Positions 12,729 through 16,010 of a stretch of DNA of 16,010 bases are shown here, one piece after another. The notes below the pieces were generated by a model. The model ran no database searches and had not been told where the DNA came from. It worked only from the letters and a program-made list of their open reading frames with translations. How positions within the stretch are numbered: position 1 is the first letter of the stretch; each line of letters starts with the position of its first letter. Source of the stretch: CAZVWW01 sp964631265 (GTDB lineage: Bacteria; Thermotogota; Thermotogae; MWEM01); the NCBI GenBank assembly GCA_964631265.1, contig CAZVWW010000047.1, forward strand, positions 1-16,010, given 5' to 3'. Both the position numbers and the translations under genes were made by a program.

Positions 12729-13451
12729 ATGAAAAAAGTTTTGTTCGTTATTCTTATTTCGATCCTAGTTGTTTCGTTTGGCTTTGCAAAGACCTACAGA
12801 GTCGGTACCAGCGCCGGATTCCCACCATTTGAATACGTTGAGAACAGTGAGTACGTCGGCTTTGACATGGACCTGATCCGGGAAATGGCCGATCAGATGG
12901 GTTTTGAAGTTGAAATCGTGGATATGAGCTTTGATTCATTGATTCCCGGTTTGATGTCAGGAAACCTCGATATTGTCATCGCAGGGATGACAATCACCGA
13001 ACAGAGAGCAAACGCCGTGGATTTCTCGGATCCTTACTGGTCTGCCGATCAGAACATATCGGTCAAAGAGGGGTCCGACCATACCATAACGGTCCTCTTC
13101 GGCGATCATGACATCGGTGTTCAGACCGGTACAACAGGCGATCTCTGGGTTGAGGAAAACCTTGAAAAGACAGGCATCCTGACCGGAAAATACAGAAGAT
13201 ACGATACCTTTGTCCTGGCCATGACCGATCTCGAGAACGGTAACATTGATGCCGTCGTATTGGATTCACCGGTTGCAGACCGTTTCTCAAAGGTCAAAGA
13301 TGTTGAGACGATCGGTGTTATCAAATCCGGAGAGCAGTACGGGATAGCTGTTAAGAAGGGCAACACAGAGCTGCTCGAACTCATGAACGAGGGCCTTGCC
13401 AAACTACAGGAAAACGGAACGGTCGATGAACTGATCAAGAAATATTTCTAA
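12729..13451 (+). CDS. Periplasmic polar amino-acid binding protein of an ABC importer
   Basis: This 240-residue protein is a family-3 solute-binding protein. A signal peptide with KK start and hydrophobic core (about 4-17) ends in FGFA, with likely cleavage after A20; there is no lipobox Cys, so the mature protein should be free in a periplasm. The mature start KTYRVGTSAGFPPFEYVE leads to the family segments FDMDLIREMADQMGFEVE (45-62) and IAGMTITEQRANAVDFSDPY (84-103), in which R93 would bind the ligand carboxylate. D179 in VVLDSPVAD is the likely amino-group contact. The ligand class is a polar amino acid; which one is not readable. A strong AGGAGGG site is 6 bases before ATG 12729. It is followed by a hairpin that probably leaves it more highly expressed than the rest of the operon. 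Confidence 0.95.
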   Translation: MKKVLFVILISILVVSFGFAKTYRVGTSAGFPPFEYVENSEYVGFDMDLIREMADQMGFEVEIVDMSFDSLIPGLMSGNLDIVIAGMTITEQRANAVDFSDPYWSADQNISVKEGSDHTITVLFGDHDIGVQTGTTGDLWVEENLEKTGILTGKYRRYDTFVLAMTDLENGNIDAVVLDSPVADRFSKVKDVETIGVIKSGEQYGIAVKKGNTELLELMNEGLAKLQENGTVDELIKKYF

Positions 13452-13487
13452 TAACTTGAGAATAACTCAGCAATAGCGGTTACAAAG

Positions 13488-13514
13488 AGGGCAGAAATTA
13501 ATTTTCTGCCCTTT
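13488..13514 (+). terminator. Intercistronic hairpin (partial terminator) after the binding-protein gene
   Basis: AGGGCAGAAA (13488-13497) pairs with TTTCTGCCCT (13503-13512) over 10 bp with a 5-base loop, then TTATAAAT. The T-run is weak. This pattern between a binding-protein gene and its permease usually gives partial termination or 3' end protection, so that binding protein exceeds the membrane parts. Confidence 0.65.
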
Positions 13515-13526
13515 ATAAATATATCG

Positions 13527-13546
13527 AAAGGCAGGGGACGACCATC
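13527..13546 (+). promoter_or_regulatory. Ribosome binding site and candidate non-canonical ATC start codon
   Basis: AAAGGCAGGGGACGACC is followed by ATC at 13544-13546. AGGGG (13533-13537) lies 6 bases before the ATC, the best spacing in the region. No ATG, GTG or TTG occurs in this frame between the upstream stop (13499-13501) and TTG 13586, and that TTG has no purine-rich site before it. Confidence 0.5.
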
Positions 13547-14221
13547 GATAAACTACAACTTCTCATAGATTCTTTACCGATTTTATTGAAGGGAACATGG
13601 GTCACCATACAGCTGACATTTCTAACACTTGGGCTGGGCATTGTCATTGCCATTCCATTCTCGTTTGGACAGGTGTACGGTCCAAAGTGGGTCAAGGCTG
13701 TTGTTACGGTTTACGAAAGAGTTTTACGGAGTATCCCCGGTATTGTCATTCTTTTCCTGATCTATTACGGATTCCCCAAAGTCGGCGTCAATTTCTCCCC
13801 CTATCTCGCCTGTGTGCTGGGACTCGGAATGCGAAGCGGGGCGTATCAATCGGAGATCTTCCGCGGAGCCATCCTCTCCATTGATTCATCACAGATGCGG
13901 GCATCACGATCCCTCGGCATGTCAAAGATGCAGGGATTCAGGAATGTCATTCTGCCCCAGGCCTTCAGGGTGGCGCTGCCGCCGTGGGCCAACGAGTTCA
14001 CCATTGTTCTCAAAGACTCCTCTTTTGCGTATGCGCTTGGTGTAACAGAACTGGTCAGAGAGGGACGCTACATCATCTCCACGTCTTATGAACCAATGGT
14101 TATATTCCTTGCCATCGCGGCCATCTATTTTGTTATCAGCATTACGCTGAACAGGAGTCTGGTTGCCCTGGAAGGAAAGCTGTCCATACCGGGATTTGAT
14201 ATAAAGGAGACGATAAAATGA
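13544..14221 (+). CDS. Amino-acid ABC transporter permease (HisM/GlnP type), first copy
   Basis: From ATC 13544 this is a 225-residue inner-membrane permease, close to its 224-residue partner. It begins IDKLQLLIDSLPILLKGTWV, with LLKGTWVTIQL the family's entry to the first membrane helix, then about five helices in all. The EAA loop is at the family place: IFRGAILSIDSSQMRASRSL, then LGMSKMQGFRNVILPQA, with the conserved G of the coupling helix that docks onto the ATPase. The only standard start codon is TTG 13586, which would give 211 residues, cut the LIDSLPILL segment and leave no ribosome site; ATC with AGGGG at good spacing is favoured. The gene overlaps the ATPase by 4 bp (ATGA). A base error (ATG read as ATC) would also explain it. 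Confidence 0.85.
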   Translation: MDKLQLLIDSLPILLKGTWVTIQLTFLTLGLGIVIAIPFSFGQVYGPKWVKAVVTVYERVLRSIPGIVILFLIYYGFPKVGVNFSPYLACVLGLGMRSGAYQSEIFRGAILSIDSSQMRASRSLGMSKMQGFRNVILPQAFRVALPPWANEFTIVLKDSSFAYALGVTELVREGRYIISTSYEPMVIFLAIAAIYFVISITLNRSLVALEGKLSIPGFDIKETIK

Positions 14222-14985
14222 ATGATAAAAAGCAATCTCCACTACTCAGAGTCAAGAATCTGCGAAAGAGCTTTGGCGAGAACGTCGTGTTGAAAGATGT
14301 CAGCTTTATCATGAATGAAGGCGACACAAAGGTTATCATCGGTCCCAGCGGGACCGGAAAAAGCACTCTGCTGACCTGTATCAATCAGCTCGTCCGGCCG
14401 GACAGCGGAGAGATCTATCTGAAGGACGAGTGCATTACGTCCGCCGAGAACATGAACCGCTTCCGGCAGCGTATCGGCTTTGTCTTCCAGGATTTTGGTT
14501 TGTTCAATCATTTAACGGCAAAGAAAAATATCATGGTCGGTCTGACCAAGGTGAAAAAGATGCATAAGAAAGAGGCCGAGGAGATTGCCGTTGAAGAACT
14601 GGAAAGAGTCGGTCTGATGAAACAGGCGGATCAATATCCCGCCCAACTCTCCGGCGGCCAGAAGCAGAGGGTTGGCATAGCCCGGGCCCTGGCCATGCAA
14701 CCCGAGATCATCCTCTTCGATGAACCGACATCAGCGCTTGACCCCGAATTAATCGGTGAGGTTCTCAGTGTTATGGAAGATTTGGCGGAGAACAGGATGA
14801 CGATGCTCATCGTTACCCACGAGATGGGCTTTGCCAGAACCGTATCCGACGAGATCATCTTCATGGAAGATGGTGTGATCGTGGAGGAGGGTTCCCCTGA
14901 TAAGATGTTCAAGAAGCCGGATCATGGCAGAACCCGGGAATTCCTCTTCAAACTAACCGAGCTTTACGGTGAAGGTGATGAATGA
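14218..14985 (+). CDS. Amino-acid ABC transporter ATPase (GlnQ/HisP type)
   Basis: This 255-residue cytosolic ATPase powers the importer. Walker A is GPSGTGKS (42-49), the Q-loop VFQDFGLFNH (89-98), the signature LSGGQKQRVGIARAL (144-158), Walker B IILFDEP (164-170), the D-loop SALD (172-175) and the switch His H201 in VTHEMGF. All catalytic residues are present. The Q-loop region follows the amino-acid importer pattern. AAAGGAGA precedes ATG 14218, which overlaps the first permease stop; the second permease starts within its own stop (ATGA), so all three are probably translated together. A heterodimeric permease pair with one ATPase is standard for this class. Confidence 0.96.
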   Translation: MNDKKQSPLLRVKNLRKSFGENVVLKDVSFIMNEGDTKVIIGPSGTGKSTLLTCINQLVRPDSGEIYLKDECITSAENMNRFRQRIGFVFQDFGLFNHLTAKKNIMVGLTKVKKMHKKEAEEIAVEELERVGLMKQADQYPAQLSGGQKQRVGIARALAMQPEIILFDEPTSALDPELIGEVLSVMEDLAENRMTMLIVTHEMGFARTVSDEIIFMEDGVIVEEGSPDKMFKKPDHGRTREFLFKLTELYGEGDE

Positions 14986-15656
14986 TGCAGGTCTATATTG
15001 ATATCATCGTCAATCAATGGCCTAAGCTTCTGCATGGTCTGGGATTAACCCTTTTGATGGCTGCCATCGCGATGCTTTTTGGAACAATCATCGGAACAAT
15101 TTTCGCCTTCATCAAGGTCTACGGCAAGAAATTCCCGGCGGCTATTGTAACGGGATTTATTGAGATCATCAGAGGGACCCCCATGCTGGTTCAGATATTC
15201 ATCTTCTACTTTGGTCTCCCGATTTACGGCATCAAGATGACCCCTTTCGGAGCGGCGATACTGGGATTTATCATCAACAGCGCCGCCTATCAGGCGGAAT
15301 ATACCAGAGGAGCCATTCAATCGATCGAAGAGCAGCAGATGGTGGCTGCCCGATCACTCGGTATGACCCAAAGAGAGGCCATCTGGAACATCATCCTTCC
15401 CCAGGCCGTGAGGCGTGCCATCCCCGCGTGGACCAATGAGTTCATCTATCTCTTAAAATACACATCGCTGGCTTATATTGTAGGGGCGCAGGAACTGATG
15501 GAGGCCGGAAAGGTCATCGCCAGCCGGAATTTCCTGTTTTTTGAAGTCTACCTGATCGTCGCCCTGATTTATCTCGCCGTTGTCCTGATCATGACCTGGT
15601 TGTTGAACCGCCTGGAAAAGAAACTCGCAATACCGGGACTTGAAACGGTGAGGTAG
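14982..15656 (+). CDS. Amino-acid ABC transporter permease (HisM/GlnP type), second copy
   Basis: This 224-residue inner-membrane permease has about five helices. The entry motif WPKLLHGLGLTLLMA leads into helix 1. The EAA loop reads YTRGAIQSIEEQQMVAARSL, then LGMTQREAIWNIILPQAVRR. The final segment LLNRLEKKLAIPG is typical of the family. It would pair with the upstream permease to form the channel; the two are clearly related but diverged. ATG 14982 overlaps the ATPase stop by 4 bp; ATG 14985 is an alternative one codon later. A weak GAAGGTG site precedes it, so coupling to the ATPase is likely. A terminator follows the gene and ends the operon. Confidence 0.95.
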   Translation: MMQVYIDIIVNQWPKLLHGLGLTLLMAAIAMLFGTIIGTIFAFIKVYGKKFPAAIVTGFIEIIRGTPMLVQIFIFYFGLPIYGIKMTPFGAAILGFIINSAAYQAEYTRGAIQSIEEQQMVAARSLGMTQREAIWNIILPQAVRRAIPAWTNEFIYLLKYTSLAYIVGAQELMEAGKVIASRNFLFFEVYLIVALIYLAVVLIMTWLLNRLEKKLAIPGLETVR

Positions 15657-15717
15657 CCTTTGGAATTTGACGAAAACGCACTTGGAATTGATTGAGTAGC
15701 ATCATAATAGTACGATC

Positions 15718-15745
15718 AAAAACGGGCCGAAAATGGTCCGTTTTT
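15718..15745 (+). terminator. Rho-independent terminator of the ABC operon
   Basis: AAAAACGGGCC (15718-15728) pairs with GGTCCGTTTTT (15735-15745) over 11 bp including one G-T wobble, around GAAAAT, followed by CGTTTCTTT. It lies 62 bases past the last permease stop. Confidence 0.85.
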
Positions 15746-15799
15746 CGTTTCTTTCCCTGATTTCCCGCCCCCTTGATTTTGCAAACTTTTCTGACAAAA

Positions 15800-15866
15800 C
15801 CTCCGGGAAACGTCCCGGGGAGGGCGTTCGGTTGATATTACGCTCCACTCCGGGGGAGTCGGAGCG
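15800..15866. repeat. Two GC-rich inverted repeats in gene-free DNA
   Basis: First hairpin: CCTCCGGGA (15800-15808) with TCCCGGGGAGG (15813-15823), allowing a 2-base bulge. Second hairpin: CGCTCCACTCC (15841-15851) with GGAGT+GGAGCG (15855-15866), a 3-base loop and one bulged C. Neither ends in a T-run, so they are not obvious terminators. No gene is seen from 15657 to the window end. Confidence 0.6.
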
Positions 15867-15877
15867 AGGGGTTAGTA

Positions 15878-16010
15878 TTCGACGAAGCTTGTATATTGCT
15901 TTAAAAGAGGCACCCGTGAGTTTTCGACGGGTTTTTGAAAAAGCCGGATTTTAAGCCTCGTCGAAAACCCGTTTTCGACATTCGACGCCGATTCGTCGAA
16001 AACGACGATA
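15878..16010. repeat. Alternating inverted copies of GTTTTCGAC reaching the window edge
   Basis: The 9-mer GTTTTCGAC occurs at 15920-15928 and 15971-15979, and its reverse complement GTCGAAAAC at 15960-15968 and 15995-16003, so copies alternate in direction. The pair 15960-15979 is a perfect 9+2+9 inverted repeat. TCGTCGAAAAC is a direct repeat at 15958-15968 and 15993-16003. TTCGACG also occurs at 15878-15884 and 15981-15987, the latter pairing with CGTCGAA at 15994-16000. TCGTCG-AAAA-CGACGA (15993-16008) is another stem. The array may continue beyond 16010. Confidence 0.65.

Noticed and set aside
15733..15954. 73-codon open frame at the right end
   Set aside because: It begins inside the operon terminator, crosses two strong hairpins and shows no domain or clear ribosome site. 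I treat the region as non-coding repeat DNA.
15878..16010. CRISPR array
   Set aside because: The repeated unit is only 9-11 bases, alternates in orientation and has no uniform spacers.

Overview
This window comes from a flagellated, probably anaerobic bacterium with an outer membrane. A flagellar hook-type C-terminus and a chemosensory cluster indicate motility. The amino-acid binding protein has a plain signal peptide without a lipobox cysteine, which fits a diderm, and a ferrous-iron (Feo) system fits low-oxygen life. Shine-Dalgarno sites are conventional and several promoters have an extended -10 (TGNTATAAT-like). I cannot fix the phylum from this sequence; a spirochaete or a Thermotogae-like lineage are possibilities, not conclusions.

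Layout. (1) 1-107: end of a flagellar hook-family gene, closed by a terminator. (2) 195-5675: a same-strand chemosensory operon: single-domain response regulator, a soluble coiled-coil protein with a degenerate chemoreceptor tip and a CheZ-like motif, a STAS protein, CheY, CheA, and a DUF2177 membrane protein at the end. No CheW, CheR, CheB or CheD is present here. (3) 5667-7817, minus strand: Tex, convergent with and overlapping the DUF2177 gene by 9 bp. (4) 7818-9098: a compact regulatory region (palindrome, promoter, strong hairpin, second -10) ahead of a two-TM K+ channel with an RCK domain. (5) 9118-12615: a consensus sigma70 promoter drives feoA-feoA-(HATPase_c_4-like ORF)-feoB. The inserted ORF lacks the N-terminal AlbA_2/Schlafen-like domain usual for its family. 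A 13-bp direct repeat lies before the first feoA and again just before feoB. (6) 12638-15745: a polar amino-acid ABC importer (binding protein, permease, ATPase, permease) with a hairpin after the binding protein and a terminator at the end. (7) 15750-16010: no convincing gene, but several strong inverted repeats and a 9-mer (GTTTTCGAC) in four copies of alternating orientation, running to the window edge.

How they work together: the chemosensory genes overlap or sit a few bases apart and probably form one signalling pathway, with a soluble receptor-like protein, CheA kinase, two receiver proteins, and perhaps a CheZ-like phosphatase activity in the soluble protein. The Feo genes form one iron-uptake operon, and the last three ABC cistrons are coupled by overlaps or close spacing. 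The points most worth a second look are the CheZ/MCP-like hybrid, the first ABC permease that appears to start at ATC, the truncated ATPase inside feo with its flanking repeat, the promoter-hairpin unit before the K+ channel, and the alternating repeats at the right edge.
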